The notes: generated by a model not told the origin, from the letters alone. A DNA stretch of 64,000 nucleotides from Coxiellaceae bacterium (GCA_029212885.1 JARGPC010000002.1:104474-168473); one strand, 5' to 3'; positions 1 to 9,943 are shown, numbered from the stretch's first letter. A program made the numbers and translations.

Positions 1-1
1 G

Positions 2-1819
2 CGATTCTTTAAAAACTCTAATGTATTGGAAAGTAATATTATTCAAACCGCCGCGTCGGCAGGTGAGGGTGTAGCCGCGGCAACGGCATTTATATTGCCA
101 GCGATGATCTTTTTAAAAGTCTGGACGGGTTTTCCATTTGGCCAGACGGTGAGTATTGTTATTGTAGGTGGATTACTCGGCGTTTTATTCTCGATCCCGT
201 TGCGTCGCGTGATGTTGAATATGCCGACATTGAAATTTCCTGAAGGCACGGCGGTAGGTAATGTGTTACGTGCCAGTGCTTCGGGTGAGACTGATATGAA
301 ACTGCTTGGTTGGGGTGGTGGTATTGGTGGATTGGTAAGCTTGTGTCAAACCGGCTTCCAAATATTCTCAGATAATTTGCAAGTGTGGGTAGCCACCGGC
401 TCAACGGTGTTTGGTTGTGGTTTTGGTTATTCGTCTGCTTCCTTAGCGGCGGGATATATTATTGGTGTTGAAGTCGCGATAAGTTTGGCGGTTGGTTTGG
501 TGATGGGTTGGATTGTTTTGATTCCGATATTGGCAGCACACATTGGGCTACCACAAGGCATGTCAATCAATGATGCGGTGATGTCGTTGTGGTCGAGTCA
601 TTTACGTTATGTCGGTGTGGGTACGATGATTGTTGGTGGTATTTGGACCTTATTACGTTTGCTGCGCCCCGTGATAAAAGGCGTTGCCACATCATTTTCA
701 TCGTTGCGTCACAGTGCTGATGGGCAAGCCAGTGGTGCGCCACGCACCGAACGTGATTTCCCCATTAAATGGGTAGCGATTGGAACGGTGATTTTTGCTG
801 TCTTGCTATTTATTATTTTAGAAGTCGTGTTGCGAGACGTGAATACGCTAGGTACCGGTGCAACCAAAATGCATTTTGTTAATGTAGTAACGGTGATAGG
901 TTCACTGATTTTAGGTTTTGTGGTATCTACAGTTTGTGCTTATTTTACTGGCTTGGTGGGTTCTACTAATAATCCTTTGTCAGGTATCGTAATTTTAGTG
1001 GTGTTGGCTTTTTCTGCTTTGTATTTAGTGTTTTTTGGTGCTCATCTAGGTGTAAGTGATGCGCGCAGTGTCGCGGCGATGGTGATCTTGGTAACGCTCG
1101 CTGTGGCGACGATGGGGGCGGTTAGTAACGAAAACTTACAAGATTTAAAAGCCGGACAAATGGTCGGTGCTACACCATGGAAGCAGCAGATAATGTTAGG
1201 TGTCGGTGTTGTGGCTTCTGCGTTAGTGTTAGGTCCTGTGTTGAACTTATTGTTTAATGCGTATGGTATGGCGGGTGTGTTTCCGCGCCCAGGCATGAAT
1301 CACGCTAATATGTTAGCGGCGCCGCAATCGAGTTTAATGGCTGCGATTGCGCAAGGTGTGTTAATGCATAACCTTGAGTGGGATATGATTATCACGGGTG
1401 GCGTGATTGCGGTGGTGTTAATTATTATCGATTCCTTTTTACGTACACGTTATAATCGCACCTTGCCAGCGTTAGCGGTGGGGCTGGGTATTTATTTACC
1501 GCCGCAAGTGATGATGCCAATTATTATTGGTGGTATCGTCAGTTATTTAGTGAAGCGTAAGCTGAGTAAGCAAAATCGTCCAACGGGAGATGGTGATGGT
1601 AATCATCATCAAAAGGGTATTCTATTAGCCTGCGGTATGGTGGCGGGTAGTGCCATCATGGGTGTGCTATTAGCCATTCCGTTTGTGATTAAAGGCAGTT
1701 CCGATGCGTTAGCATTGGTGGGAAGTTCGTTTGTGCCCGCGGCTGATGTGTTAGGTACGTTAGTATTTATTGCGTTATGTGTATGGATATATCGAACTGG
1801 GATTTCTAAGGCAGATTAA
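2..1819 (+). CDS. OPT-family oligopeptide transporter (5' end cut by window edge)
   Basis: Inner-membrane transporter of the oligopeptide transporter (OPT) superfamily, which imports peptides or metal chelates with protons. The frame is open to the left edge, so the N-terminus lies outside the window; the in-frame TTG at 26 is not a credible start. The first visible residues include the family motif [12 protein letters not shown], followed by about a dozen hydrophobic segments across roughly 600 residues. The stop is 4 nt before the cysteine desulfurase gene, suggesting co-transcription. The substrate cannot be told from sequence. Confidence 0.88.
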   Translation, partial: RFFKNSNVLESNIIQTAASAGEGVAAATAFILPAMIFLKVWTGFPFGQTVSIVIVGGLLGVLFSIPLRRVMLNMPTLKFPEGTAVGNVLRASASGETDMKLLGWGGGIGGLVSLCQTGFQIFSDNLQVWVATGSTVFGCGFGYSSASLAAGYIIGVEVAISLAVGLVMGWIVLIPILAAHIGLPQGMSINDAVMSLWSSHLRYVGVGTMIVGGIWTLLRLLRPVIKGVATSFSSLRHSADGQASGAPRTERDFPIKWVAIGTVIFAVLLFIILEVVLRDVNTLGTGATKMHFVNVVTVIGSLILGFVVSTVCAYFTGLVGSTNNPLSGIVILVVLAFSALYLVFFGAHLGVSDARSVAAMVILVTLAVATMGAVSNENLQDLKAGQMVGATPWKQQIMLGVGVVASALVLGPVLNLLFNAYGMAGVFPRPGMNHANMLAAPQSSLMAAIAQGVLMHNLEWDMIITGGVIAVVLIIIDSFLRTRYNRTLPALAVGLGIYLPPQVMMPIIIGGIVSYLVKRKLSKQNRPTGDGDGNHHQKGILLACGMVAGSAIMGVLLAIPFVIKGSSDALALVGSSFVPAADVLGTLVFIALCVWIYRTGISKAD

Positions 1820-1823
1820 AAAT

Positions 1824-2993
1824 ATGAGTGATAGGCCTATATATCTCGACTACATGGCAACCACACCGGTTGACCCGTTGGTGCGAGACAAGATGATGCA
1901 GTGCTTAGATTTGTCTGGCACGTTTGGTAATCCTGCGTCATCCGAACACCAATACGGTTGGGATGCGGATGCATCGGTAAAAAAAGCGCGCCTACAAGTG
2001 GCCGATTTAATTCACGCTGAACCACGTGAAATTATTTGGACATCGGGTGCGACTGAGTCGAATAATTTAGCGTTAAAAGGTGCAGCTGAATTTTATCAAA
2101 ATAATGGTAAGCATATTATTACACTAAAGACTGAGCATAAAGCCGTTTTGGATCCGTGTGCAGCACTTCAAAAACAGGGTTTCGATGTGACTTATATCAC
2201 ACCGCAACAGAGTGGATTGCTTGATTTAACTGAATTGGAAGCAGCCATTAGACCTGATACCATTTTAGTGTCAGTGATGTATGTTAATAATGAAATTGGT
2301 GTAATTCAAGACATGGCGGCGATTACTGAAATAGCTAAACGCCATGGTGTGCTGGTGCACAGTGATTGCGCACAAGCGGCGGGTAAGCTGCCGTTGGATG
2401 TGACAAAACTGCCGATTGACTTGATGTCGTTCTCTTCGCATAAGGTTTATGGCCCTAAGGGTATGGGCGCATTGTATGTGCGTCGTAATCCACGCGTGCG
2501 ATTAAGCGCCCAAATCCATGGCGGCGGTCATGAGCAAGGTTTGCGTTCGGGTACGTTAGCCACCCATCAAATTGTTGGTATGGGTGAAGCATTTGCGATT
2601 GCTGCTAACCGATTAGAGCAAGATATGACGGAGATCACAGTACTCACTGATCGTTTGTGGCAAGGTATTAAGCAACTGCCAGGGGTGCATCTCAATGGAT
2701 CAGCTGAGCATCGCGTGATTGGTAATTTAAATATCAGTTTTGAAGGCATTGATGGTGAGGCATTGATATTAAGTATGCGAGAGTTGGCGGTGTCGAGTGG
2801 TTCGGCGTGTAATTCTGCTAACTTGCAATCGTCATATGTATTGCAAGCGATCGGCGTGTCTAAAGCGTTGGCGAATGCCGCGGTGCGGTTTAGTGTTGGT
2901 CGGTTTACTACGGAAGATGAGATCGATCGTGCGATTGCATGTGTGGTTGAAAAGGTGACACAACTGCGTCGTATCGCACCAACGGAAGATTGA
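1824..2993 (+). CDS. IscS/NifS-type cysteine desulfurase
   Basis: PLP enzyme that removes sulfur from cysteine and passes it on as a persulfide. The 389-residue product starts at [10 protein letters not shown], 4 nt after the upstream stop. It has the PLP lysine in [12 protein letters not shown] (K207) and the active-site cysteine in [10 protein letters not shown] (C329), colinear with K206 and C328 of E. coli IscS. It is about 15 residues shorter than E. coli IscS, so the C-terminal tail that helps contact IscU is missing or divergent. The next gene is an IscU-like scaffold without ligand cysteines, and no iscR, hscA/B or fdx is nearby, so this may be a specialised paralog rather than the main Isc enzyme. 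Confidence 0.9.
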   Translation: MSDRPIYLDYMATTPVDPLVRDKMMQCLDLSGTFGNPASSEHQYGWDADASVKKARLQVADLIHAEPREIIWTSGATESNNLALKGAAEFYQNNGKHIITLKTEHKAVLDPCAALQKQGFDVTYITPQQSGLLDLTELEAAIRPDTILVSVMYVNNEIGVIQDMAAITEIAKRHGVLVHSDCAQAAGKLPLDVTKLPIDLMSFSSHKVYGPKGMGALYVRRNPRVRLSAQIHGGGHEQGLRSGTLATHQIVGMGEAFAIAANRLEQDMTEITVLTDRLWQGIKQLPGVHLNGSAEHRVIGNLNISFEGIDGEALILSMRELAVSSGSACNSANLQSSYVLQAIGVSKALANAAVRFSVGRFTTEDEIDRAIACVVEKVTQLRRIAPTED

Positions 2994-3008
2994 AGGAGGG
3001 GCTTGGAA

Positions 3009-3383
3009 TTGGCCAACTATTCAAAAAAAACACTGTTTTATTTTCATCGCTTGGACCATGCAGGCTTTGATGATGAGTTACGCCAGCAAGGTCATTATGG
3101 TGAAGCGGGTGTGATGGCGAATGGTGACAAAGTGCAGATGGTGTTGCATATTAAAGCCGAGCAAGTGCACCGTGTGCGATACCATGTCTATGGCAGTGTG
3201 GCTACCATGGCATGTGCAGAATATGTCGCTAGTCAATTGGAGGGTGATGCAGTTGATCAAATAAATAACTGGACTAGCGAGCGTGTGTTAACCGAGTTAC
3301 AATTACCACAGGTTAAAATCAACAGCGCTGTGATTGTGGCCACGGCTGTTGAGAGAGCTTTAAAGCAATATTTGAAAGAGTAA
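3009..3383 (+). CDS. IscU/NifU_N-like protein lacking the three cluster-ligand cysteines
   Basis: A 124-residue protein that aligns end to end with the Fe-S scaffold IscU. AAGGAGG at 2993-2999 fits the TTG at 3009 (9-nt spacing) better than the TTG at 3003. The IscU landmarks GD (39-40), YG (61-62) and LPQVKIN (99-105) are present. The three cysteines that bind the cluster in E. coli IscU (C37, C63, C106) correspond here to N38, S63 and S106. The only cysteine is C69. It therefore cannot hold a cluster in the usual way. It lies 15 nt after the desulfurase gene and may be a sulfur acceptor, regulator or relic; function unknown. Confidence 0.8.
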   Translation: MANYSKKTLFYFHRLDHAGFDDELRQQGHYGEAGVMANGDKVQMVLHIKAEQVHRVRYHVYGSVATMACAEYVASQLEGDAVDQINNWTSERVLTELQLPQVKINSAVIVATAVERALKQYLKE

Positions 3384-3397
3384 GCAGGGAGCGCTTC

Positions 3398-3934
3398 ATG
3401 AAATGGAGTAATAATGAACATCTCAAGGTATCTAAGTCTCAAATGATTTTGCAGCTCATATTAGCTATGGGCTATGTGTTGCTGACTTTGTTTTTACTCG
3501 ACATCATTTCGGAATCGCCGCTGTTGTGGGCGGTGGGTGCTTCTTCTTTAGCATCCAGTGCTTATTTGATTTTTGCATCGCCATGTACGGCGACGGCTTC
3601 TGCTAAACGTTTAATCGGTGCCTATTTTATAGCGATTGTTTGCGGTATTGTGGTGCGTCATTTAAGTGTGTTTCTTATGAATCACACGGGTCAGATGTTT
3701 ATCGGTATTACGCATGATCCGCACATGTATTGGTTAAGTGGTACGGTGTCAGTTGGTTTGTCGATGATGTTTATGTTGATCTTTGGTATGGAGCATCCAC
3801 CAGCAACCGGTATTGCACTTATTTTGGTTATCGATCAACGTAGCTATCAAGCGATTATTGCGATTTTCTTATTAGCTGTTCTATTGGCGATCATTAAAGC
3901 GATATTGCGCAAACGTTTATGTGATGTCACTTGA
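3398..3934 (+). CDS. HPP family integral membrane protein
   Basis: A 178-residue membrane protein with about five hydrophobic segments. It carries the signature of the HPP family in GMEHPPATGIAL (about residues 130-141) and an upstream element ASSLASSAYLIFASP that is also typical. HPP proteins are poorly characterised; some plant and cyanobacterial members are linked to nitrite transport. GGGAGC lies 6 nt before the ATG. The gene follows the IscU-like gene by 14 nt and is likely the last gene of the operon, because a separate promoter starts at 3947. Confidence 0.82.
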   Translation: MKWSNNEHLKVSKSQMILQLILAMGYVLLTLFLLDIISESPLLWAVGASSLASSAYLIFASPCTATASAKRLIGAYFIAIVCGIVVRHLSVFLMNHTGQMFIGITHDPHMYWLSGTVSVGLSMMFMLIFGMEHPPATGIALILVIDQRSYQAIIAIFLLAVLLAIIKAILRKRLCDVT

Positions 3935-3946
3935 AAATTATTCTTA

Positions 3947-3979
3947 TTTAAGGTTCTCTTAAGGTTTCGCTTGTATTAT
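3947..3979 (+). promoter_or_regulatory. PmrA-box-like promoter of the first tandem membrane gene
   Basis: Half-sites TTTAAGGTT (3947-3955) and CTTAAGGTT (3958-3966) form a direct repeat with 11-bp period. Seven bases later comes a -10 element, TATTAT (3974-3979). The half-sites match the PmrA/BasR box YTTAAKRTT. The box covers the -35 position, as expected for an OmpR-family activator. Binding by PmrA is inferred. Confidence 0.7.
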
Positions 3980-4009
3980 GACCTCGTCTAGAACGCGGGG
4001 GAAATGAGC

Positions 4010-5641
4010 GTGCCAACTGCAACTGCTACTGGCGAATGTAAAGATCAAGCTATACGTGAAGATTCGCCTTCATCTGAGTCGCTTTCATCTGAATCTAGTA
4101 CGCCTTCACCTCCATTGCTTCCCACGGATGCTGAGATAGACAACGAAGTGGCTTCATTTTTTCGATCGCAACATAAACTTTTTGGTGACACTAACGATTT
4201 CTCCGATTATCCACGCACAGAATCCATCATTAGTGAATTTAATGAAGATGTACGTGCTGACTCAGTGGCTTCTGTTGCTAGTGGTTATAACACCGACTGT
4301 GAGCCCCAGCCGCTGGCGCCACAAACATCGCATAGCCGCTGCACACGAAAAAAAGCGCTTGAATATAGTATGTCCTTTTTGGTGGTGGGGTTGCGCATGG
4401 CGGGTAAGGTATTAATGACTTACTACGGCGCCAAGGTGTTTATTCATCACAGTTCATTTGTGCAGTCACTGGCTGTGTTAGCTTGGGCAACGCAAAATAT
4501 TATTCCCGCTATTACCGGCGTACAAAATTATTTTATGGGTGGTTCGTCCGGTCATAAAACGGTTAAAAATTTGATGAGAACACCACGCTTAGAATTCCAA
4601 GCGCTTATAAAAGCGTTATTCAATAATAAAGTGGTGTCAGGATTGGTAATGCTACGCTTAGTCGGTGATGCGATTTATCGAGGCAGTTCAATGCAGCACG
4701 TCTTATCAGATCACTTAACGCCTACGGCGGCTTGGGTGATGGCTATAACCATCTCTGGTCTGAATGCTTTATGTGATATTAAATTCACAGCAGCTAGTGA
4801 TTATCGCTTGTTGAAACGGCTACAATCATGGTTATGCTGCCATGGTGAGCAGCGGTTGGATATACCTATGGCGCAGAGAAATAAAATTTTTGACCTACTG
4901 CGTGATGAGGTCAATGCCATTAGCTTGCATGCTGCATTGGTTGACTTGGATGATTGTGCGAAGATTCGACGCTATGTGCGCACAGCGGCGTTTCAGCAAG
5001 CGTACTTTATTGATACCCCTCATCCAAACCACCAGCAAAAGTGGCAGTTTACTCGAATAAAAGAAGAATTGATCGTGCGCGCTTCGCGCTACAGTTGGCG
5101 TGTTGAACTCGCATCGCGGCTCACCTCAATAGCAGTTAATTTCCCGTTTTTATATTTAACCTTTAATAAGAATCAAGGCCTTGTAAATCAATTTGCTATA
5201 TATCAAGTAGCGATGACTTGGGGGGTTATTGCGAGCACATTAAAAATGGTGAACACACAAGGCAAGACCGTTGAGGGTCTGTCTGATACCTATGCTGGCT
5301 TGGGCCGTAAGACTTATGGCAGGGTAAAGCGCACGGCTTATCAAAAGCCGCATGCCTTGTTTTTTTGTTGTTTTGATATCCTTCCATTTAGTATATTTGG
5401 TGCAGGCCAAATTCTAGATATGCCGCATAAGCTTGCTTGGTTGGGTGATGGTGGCGCTAAAGTGCTGTTGGGGATTTTTGCTGTCACCCAATTGCTCAGT
5501 TACTGCTGCTTTGTTGCGCCGCGGGTCACTAAGCGTATGCCGTCGTGTTTCTGGGCGCGCAACAAGGACAAACCCGGTTATGATTATGCTCATCTTGATG
5601 ATTTATCGGCTGATACATGCGATGCTCCGGTTACCGTATAG
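4010..5641 (+). CDS. Multi-span membrane protein, tandem paralog 1 (effector candidate)
   Basis: Unrecognised 543-residue protein. Residues 1-110 are Ser/Pro/Glu-rich and probably disordered. The rest has about eight hydrophobic segments, in two blocks separated by a charged stretch near residues 270-360. It is clearly paralogous to the next gene, sharing GKVLMTYYGAK, QNIIP, FMGG and GAGQILDMP. The start is taken at GTG 4010 because GGGGGA at 3997-4002 is correctly spaced for it; the ATG at 4004 is too close. It has its own PmrA-like promoter. The disordered head, membrane body and acidic tail (residues near 520-540) suit a secreted membrane effector, but this is inference. Confidence 0.75.
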   Translation: MPTATATGECKDQAIREDSPSSESLSSESSTPSPPLLPTDAEIDNEVASFFRSQHKLFGDTNDFSDYPRTESIISEFNEDVRADSVASVASGYNTDCEPQPLAPQTSHSRCTRKKALEYSMSFLVVGLRMAGKVLMTYYGAKVFIHHSSFVQSLAVLAWATQNIIPAITGVQNYFMGGSSGHKTVKNLMRTPRLEFQALIKALFNNKVVSGLVMLRLVGDAIYRGSSMQHVLSDHLTPTAAWVMAITISGLNALCDIKFTAASDYRLLKRLQSWLCCHGEQRLDIPMAQRNKIFDLLRDEVNAISLHAALVDLDDCAKIRRYVRTAAFQQAYFIDTPHPNHQQKWQFTRIKEELIVRASRYSWRVELASRLTSIAVNFPFLYLTFNKNQGLVNQFAIYQVAMTWGVIASTLKMVNTQGKTVEGLSDTYAGLGRKTYGRVKRTAYQKPHALFFCCFDILPFSIFGAGQILDMPHKLAWLGDGGAKVLLGIFAVTQLLSYCCFVAPRVTKRMPSCFWARNKDKPGYDYAHLDDLSADTCDAPVTV

Positions 5642-5698
5642 TACTATAAGATCGTTACGTACATGTTACTACTGTGTTAAATGTATTTTTTAACCAGA

Positions 5699-5731
5699 GT
5701 TAAGATTAGCTTAATAATTCAACAGTATCAT
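5699..5731 (+). promoter_or_regulatory. PmrA-box-like promoter of the second tandem membrane gene
   Basis: Half-sites GTTAAGATT (5699-5707) and CTTAATAAT (5710-5718) have an 11-bp period and are followed after 7 bp by the -10 element TATCAT (5726-5731). The layout is base-for-base the same as at 3947. The ATG at 5730 falls inside the -10 element, so it is upstream of the expected transcription start and cannot be the start codon of the gene. Confidence 0.68.
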
Positions 5732-5762
5732 GACCACGTGTTCAAACGTGGGAGTACACAAC

Positions 5763-7223
5763 GTGCTAGATGGTAGGCCATCAGCTCAAAAAAAACCTGA
5801 TGCACCTGTTGGTGCGGAGTACCTATCTGTACCTCAATCTTCACCACGAATCAATTTATCGCACTCTTCTTCTGACTCAGAATCATCATTATCTGCTTCT
5901 AGTGGGCAAAAGAACTGTGAATATGCTTTGGCATTTTTGATTATAGGTATTCGTTTAGCCGGTAAGGTATTAATGACCTATTACGGTGCCAAGAAGTTCC
6001 TTGAGCATACTCACTCAATAGAGTCAGTAGCTGCAGTGGCTTGGATGGTTCAAAATGTTATACCAGGCATAGACGGTGTACAGAATATTTTTATGGGTGG
6101 TACCTCTGGATATAAAACGGTTAGAGCTTTAGTTAGAACACCCGCATTAGAATTTCAGTCATTAAAGCAGGCGGTTTATACAAATCCTATTGCATGTAGT
6201 TTAGTCGCCTTGCGATTAACTGGTGGTGCAATATTGCGTGGAAGCGTTATCGATCACATTTTATTTAAGCAATGGGGTGAAGGTCGTGCTTTAGCGACAG
6301 CAATCACCATTTCTGGTTTGTTTGCATTTAGTGATATTAAATTTTCAGCATCCAGCGATTTACGTTTACTAAAACGGTTATGGCGGTGGGTGAGTTGTCA
6401 GCCTGAACAATCAATTAATATCAGTGATGCTGATAAGGCTAAAGTTGAAACTATCTTAGGTCATATGACAACCGTTACTTTGCCATTAGATGATGCATTG
6501 AGTGATTTAGAAGACAGTAAAAAAATTCGACGCTTTGTGCGCACCAAGGCGTTTCGTCACGCTTATTTTGCTGATCGGCCGAATCCTAGTTATGAAGATG
6601 AATGGCATTTTACTCAAGCTAAAAATGCCTTGGTCGTGCGTGCCTCTCATTACAGTTCTGGGGTAGAGTTAACATCACGTATTATTTCTTTAGCGGTAAA
6701 CTTACCTTTTTTCTACTTAAGCTTTTTAAAGAATGAGTCATTTGCGGGTAAATACACTCCAGCAAAGGTGGCTCTGGCTTGGGCTTGTTTGTCATCAGTA
6801 TTAAAAGTGTTAACGGCTCAAGGCAAATCGGTAGAGGGGATGAGTGACTCGCTTTCCAGCTTGGATCGACGTGGTTTTGGTAAGGTAGCTCGGACTATTG
6901 CTCGTAAACCTCATACCGCGCTATTTTGTTTGTTTGCAATTATACCGTTTTCTGTTTTTGGTGCAGGGCAGATTTTAGATATGCCACAGCGCTTTAAATG
7001 GATTAATGACACCGGTGCTAATGTGATGTTAGGTGTTTTTCTAGTGACACAACTGTTTAGTTATACGACTTTTATCGCACCGCGAATTTTTAAACGCAGC
7101 CCAGCTTGTTGCTGCTTTAAGGAAAACTCAACCGCAAGGGTTGGTGATGATACTATATACAATCCTATGATTGGTGATGGTATGGATCAGGCTGAGCAAG
7201 GTTTGTTGGCACAGCGAAGGTGA
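5763..7223 (+). CDS. Multi-span membrane protein, tandem paralog 2 (effector candidate)
   Basis: Unrecognised 486-residue protein, paralogous along its membrane region to the preceding gene. The N-terminal Ser-rich head is shorter. Shared blocks include GKVLMTYYGAK, IPG.DGVQN.FMGG, KIRRFVRTKAF and GAGQILDMP. GTG 5763 is chosen because GGGAG at 5750-5754 is well placed and because the upstream ATG at 5730 lies in the -10 element. It ends with a charged tail rich in Asp, Gln and Glu. The two copies have diverged widely in sequence, so the duplication is not recent. Function unknown. Confidence 0.75.
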   Translation: MLDGRPSAQKKPDAPVGAEYLSVPQSSPRINLSHSSSDSESSLSASSGQKNCEYALAFLIIGIRLAGKVLMTYYGAKKFLEHTHSIESVAAVAWMVQNVIPGIDGVQNIFMGGTSGYKTVRALVRTPALEFQSLKQAVYTNPIACSLVALRLTGGAILRGSVIDHILFKQWGEGRALATAITISGLFAFSDIKFSASSDLRLLKRLWRWVSCQPEQSINISDADKAKVETILGHMTTVTLPLDDALSDLEDSKKIRRFVRTKAFRHAYFADRPNPSYEDEWHFTQAKNALVVRASHYSSGVELTSRIISLAVNLPFFYLSFLKNESFAGKYTPAKVALAWACLSSVLKVLTAQGKSVEGMSDSLSSLDRRGFGKVARTIARKPHTALFCLFAIIPFSVFGAGQILDMPQRFKWINDTGANVMLGVFLVTQLFSYTTFIAPRIFKRSPACCCFKENSTARVGDDTIYNPMIGDGMDQAEQGLLAQRR

Positions 7224-7232
7224 TGGTTGTAA

Positions 7233-7303
7233 TTTGTCATCCCTGTCTAGCGTTTGTCATCTCTGTCTAGTGTTTGTCATCCCGGACTTGATCCGGGATC
7301 CAG
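7233..7303. repeat. GTCATCCCGG palindromic element with iterated left arm
   Basis: Two 20-nt units (7233-7252 and 7253-7272, beginning TTTGTCATC) precede the full element at 7273-7303. That element contains the hairpin CCCGGACTTGATCCGGG. It lies between convergent genes and could end transcription of either. Related elements occur at 15532, 21441, 35131, 37381 and 53600. Confidence 0.85.
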
Positions 7304-7313
7304 TCAAATAGTT

Positions 7314-7619
7314 TTATTTCTCATTGTCGTATGGGCAACTACGGGCTAGCTCAGCTTTAAGCTCATCAATTTGTTCCAATAAATCCAAGGCCAAATTAAT
7401 GCCAGACAAATTTACATGCAAGTCACGTTGAAATGATGCAGCTATTCGTGCGCGGTGTATGCATACGGCATTAAAGCGCCAGCTGTCTTGATGGTCGCCA
7501 TGTGGCTGAATCACCTCATATTCAACCAGCGCAATAACAAAATCGGGTGAGGCGCACAATGCTTGGCTTAATTCTTCCAATGTTATTTCGTTGTGTGTGT
7601 CGTTAATGATATCGGTCAT
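7314..7619 (-). CDS. cbpM: CbpM-like modulator of the co-chaperone CbpA
   Basis: A 101-residue protein with a MerR-like helix-turn-helix domain at its N-terminus (about residues 10-60) and a helical C-terminus. This matches CbpM, which binds the J-domain of CbpA and blocks its co-chaperone and DNA-binding activity. It starts 2 nt after the cbpA stop, the gene order seen in E. coli. Identification rests on size, fold pattern and linkage to cbpA. Confidence 0.82.
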   Translation of the reverse strand: MTDIINDTHNEITLEELSQALCASPDFVIALVEYEVIQPHGDHQDSWRFNAVCIHRARIAASFQRDLHVNLSGINLALDLLEQIDELKAELARSCPYDNEK

Positions 7620-7621
7620 GA

Positions 7622-8578
7622 TTACACTCCCAACTTTGTACGTGGATTAAATGGCATTGACTCGGCCATCTTTTTATAGAGATCGCGTTGATCATCGGTG
7701 GTGGCTTCCGGTGTGACAATATTTAAAATCACGTATTGGTCACCGGCTGTTTTGCCGGGTAAGCCTCGACCTTTAAGCCTCATTTTTTGGCCGCTTTGTG
7801 AATTGGCTGGAATGGTTAAGCCGACTTTACCGCCAAGAGTTGGGACCTGAATCTTCTCGCCGAGCGCGGCCTCCCATGGTGAGATGGGTAGTGTGAGTAA
7901 TATATCCTTGCCATCGAGTTTGTAGGTTTTATCAGCCTCAATATGTATTTCTAAATACAGATCACCTTTGGCCCCACCAGCAAAACCTTCAGCACCTTGA
8001 CCTTTTAATCGAATCTGTTGACCTTGAGTCACACCGGCAGGGATTTTAACGTTCAGGCTACGCTTTTCATAATGCACTTGTCCTGTGTTTTGATCAACGA
8101 CAGGTTGTTGCATGCTAAGTTGTCTTGATGAGCCACTGTAGGCTTCTTGCAGCGTAATATTTAGTTTGCTGTGTTGGTCTTGACCGCGTGCTTGTTGTTG
8201 ACCGCCACGTTGGCCAAATCCCGCGCCGCGCTGGCCAAATAAGTTTTCAAAGAAATCAGAGAAATCCTCACCGCCATATTGTGCGCCACCGCCATATTGT
8301 TGCTGCTGTTGTTGTTGATTAAAGTCCCAGTTCGGTGGTGGTTCGAAGCCTTGGCCTTGTTGCCAGTTTTCACCAAACTGATCGTAAGCCTTACGTTTTT
8401 CTGCATCTTTTAATACTTCATAAGCTTCTTTGACTTGTTTAAACTTTTCTTCGGCATTGTCCTCTTTGCTGACATCCGGGTGATACTTGCGCGCCAGGCG
8501 GCGATATTGTTTTTTGATTTGATCGTCAGTGGCGTTTTTGTCGACGCCGAGGAGTTTGTAGTAATCTTGAAATTCCAT
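7622..8578 (-). CDS. cbpA: DnaJ-class co-chaperone CbpA
   Basis: A 318-residue Hsp40 of class B. An N-terminal J-domain carries the HPD motif in [11 protein letters not shown] Gly/Gln-rich linker follows with a run of seven glutamines, then two beta-sandwich substrate-binding domains without the zinc-finger cysteines of DnaJ. The start is at [11 protein letters not shown], 14 nt after the lepB stop; longer in-frame starts overlap lepB. It is the partner of the adjacent CbpM and stimulates DnaK in the cytoplasm. The Gln run, encoded by mixed CAA/CAG codons, is a minor oddity. Confidence 0.93.
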   Translation of the reverse strand: MEFQDYYKLLGVDKNATDDQIKKQYRRLARKYHPDVSKEDNAEEKFKQVKEAYEVLKDAEKRKAYDQFGENWQQGQGFEPPPNWDFNQQQQQQQYGGGAQYGGEDFSDFFENLFGQRGAGFGQRGGQQQARGQDQHSKLNITLQEAYSGSSRQLSMQQPVVDQNTGQVHYEKRSLNVKIPAGVTQGQQIRLKGQGAEGFAGGAKGDLYLEIHIEADKTYKLDGKDILLTLPISPWEAALGEKIQVPTLGGKVGLTIPANSQSGQKMRLKGRGLPGKTAGDQYVILNIVTPEATTDDQRDLYKKMAESMPFNPRTKLGV

Positions 8579-8592
8579 ATTATGTTTAGCCC

Positions 8593-9426
8593 CTACGGTG
8601 AAATCATTGTGCCGATACGATTCCAGCGAATCTTCTGCCAAAACTTCAGCCATGATGTTACGCTGTCCCAGCTAATAACGATCATCTCGCCTTTACCCAC
8701 CAAGTTTTTTTGTGGCACAAAACCCCAGCCGCGGCTGTCATCACTGTCGGCGCGGTTATCACCCATCATAAAATAATGACCTTTAGGCACCACTAGGTGT
8801 TTAAAGTTATGCAAAGTGCGCAATGGGCAATTGGCTGAAGTTGCAGCACAATTATAGATCTTATGTTTTACACCGAGCAAGTTTTCTTGCATTTCATCAA
8901 CGCTCCAGCGGTTGCTATTGCCAGCACTGTCAGTGGTGGTTTTAACAAAAGTCTGAGATGCTTTTTTTCCATTAATGGTTAATACATTATTAACGAAGTC
9001 AATGGTGTCACCAGGTAAGCCAACAACACGTTTTACAAAGTCAATTTTTGGGTTTACCGGATAATGAAAGACAGCAATATCACCACGTTTTGGTTCACCA
9101 ATCGATAATATTTTCGTGCCCCATACCGGCAAATGCAAACCATAAGCGTATTGATTGACGTATATTAAGTCACCAGGAATTACGGTGGGCTCTAATGAGC
9201 CGGTGGGTACGTCGTAAAGTTGACCGACAAACGAACGCAGCACTAACACAATTAAAAACACGGGGAAGAATGATTTTGCATAATCGGCAATCAGCGGCAG
9301 TTTCATTTCACTGCCATCAGGGTTTGTTGCCGGACGTTTTTTGGCAAAAAACAAATAATCCACCAACCAAATAGCACCACTAATGCAGGTTAAACACAAT
9401 AATATAAATGGGAAGTTATTCATCAT
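8593..9426 (-). CDS. lepB: Signal peptidase I
   Basis: Membrane-bound serine protease that removes signal peptides from exported proteins. The 277-residue product has two N-terminal membrane segments. The nucleophile is S77 in PTGSLEPT, where most homologs have SM rather than SL. The general-base lysine is K132 in [11 protein letters not shown], and the [11 protein letters not shown] motif is present. Its start overlaps the stop of the upstream gene by 4 bp (ATGA), and cbpA follows, so the four genes form one operon. Confidence 0.95.
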   Translation of the reverse strand: MMNNFPFILLCLTCISGAIWLVDYLFFAKKRPATNPDGSEMKLPLIADYAKSFFPVFLIVLVLRSFVGQLYDVPTGSLEPTVIPGDLIYVNQYAYGLHLPVWGTKILSIGEPKRGDIAVFHYPVNPKIDFVKRVVGLPGDTIDFVNNVLTINGKKASQTFVKTTTDSAGNSNRWSVDEMQENLLGVKHKIYNCAATSANCPLRTLHNFKHLVVPKGHYFMMGDNRADSDDSRGWGFVPQKNLVGKGEMIVISWDSVTSWLKFWQKIRWNRIGTMISP

Positions 9427-9836
9427 GGCTGTGTGCTCCCATCACCAGTGTTTGCATTGGTTTGCACAGCAACTCCACGCAAAACATACATTGCCAATGG
9501 TTTACCTACTGCTTGCGGTGGCTGAAAGCCCATTTGCTGAATCACTAAACCATCGCCGCCTTGTTTGCGCACTAACTCAGTGGCATAACGCACGATGGCG
9601 TCGGCTGCCGCTTTCGATTGCGTTAGTTGATGGTATTCAACATTAACCCAGGCCAATTTTTTACCATGCTCTTTCCATGGGGGTAACACAGTCACGTCAT
9701 TTGAGGTTTGTGTTGCTGTTGATTTGGCAATCGGCAAGGCAATGCCGTGCGGATTATAAGCAATTACTGGCCGTACAAAAGCCAAGATAGCGTACACAAT
9801 CGCTGCGGTTACAATATAAGCAATATTTTGATTCAT
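9423..9836 (-). CDS. Small exported or membrane-anchored protein of unknown function
   Basis: A 137-residue protein with an N-terminal hydrophobic segment (about residues 5-27) that could be a signal or anchor. The remainder is soluble and includes GGDGLVIQQMG. It overlaps lepB by 4 bp and heads the lepB-cbpA-cbpM operon. I do not recognise a family. The linkage to lepB suggests an envelope role but nothing more specific. Confidence 0.7.
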   Translation of the reverse strand: MNQNIAYIVTAAIVYAILAFVRPVIAYNPHGIALPIAKSTATQTSNDVTVLPPWKEHGKKLAWVNVEYHQLTQSKAAADAIVRYATELVRKQGGDGLVIQQMGFQPPQAVGKPLAMYVLRGVAVQTNANTGDGSTQP

Positions 9837-9912
9837 GGTGTTTCCGGGTCTTATATAAGTCGTGTCAGTCTAGCGATTCGCTGGGGGGGGTGCAAGGGGT
9901 TTTAGGGGGAAT

Positions 9913-9943
9913 AAAAAAACCCAGCTTTGCTAAAGGCTGGGCT
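9913..9943 (-). terminator. Rho-independent terminator
   Basis: On the minus strand CCCAGC and GCTGGG flank a short loop that can pair further, and are followed by seven T. It sits just after the stop of the secreted-protein gene at 9969 and is oriented to end that transcript. A run of eight G (9883-9890) lies a little further on. Confidence 0.85.

Noticed and set aside
2567..3016. 149-codon frame on the minus strand antisense to the cysteine desulfurase gene
   Set aside because: It lies wholly opposite a well-conserved gene, has no recognisable features, and follows from the codon usage of the sense strand.
5730..5762. ATG at 5730 as start of the second tandem membrane gene
   Set aside because: It is part of the predicted -10 element, so it would not be in the transcript, and it has no ribosome binding site. 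GTG 5763 has both.
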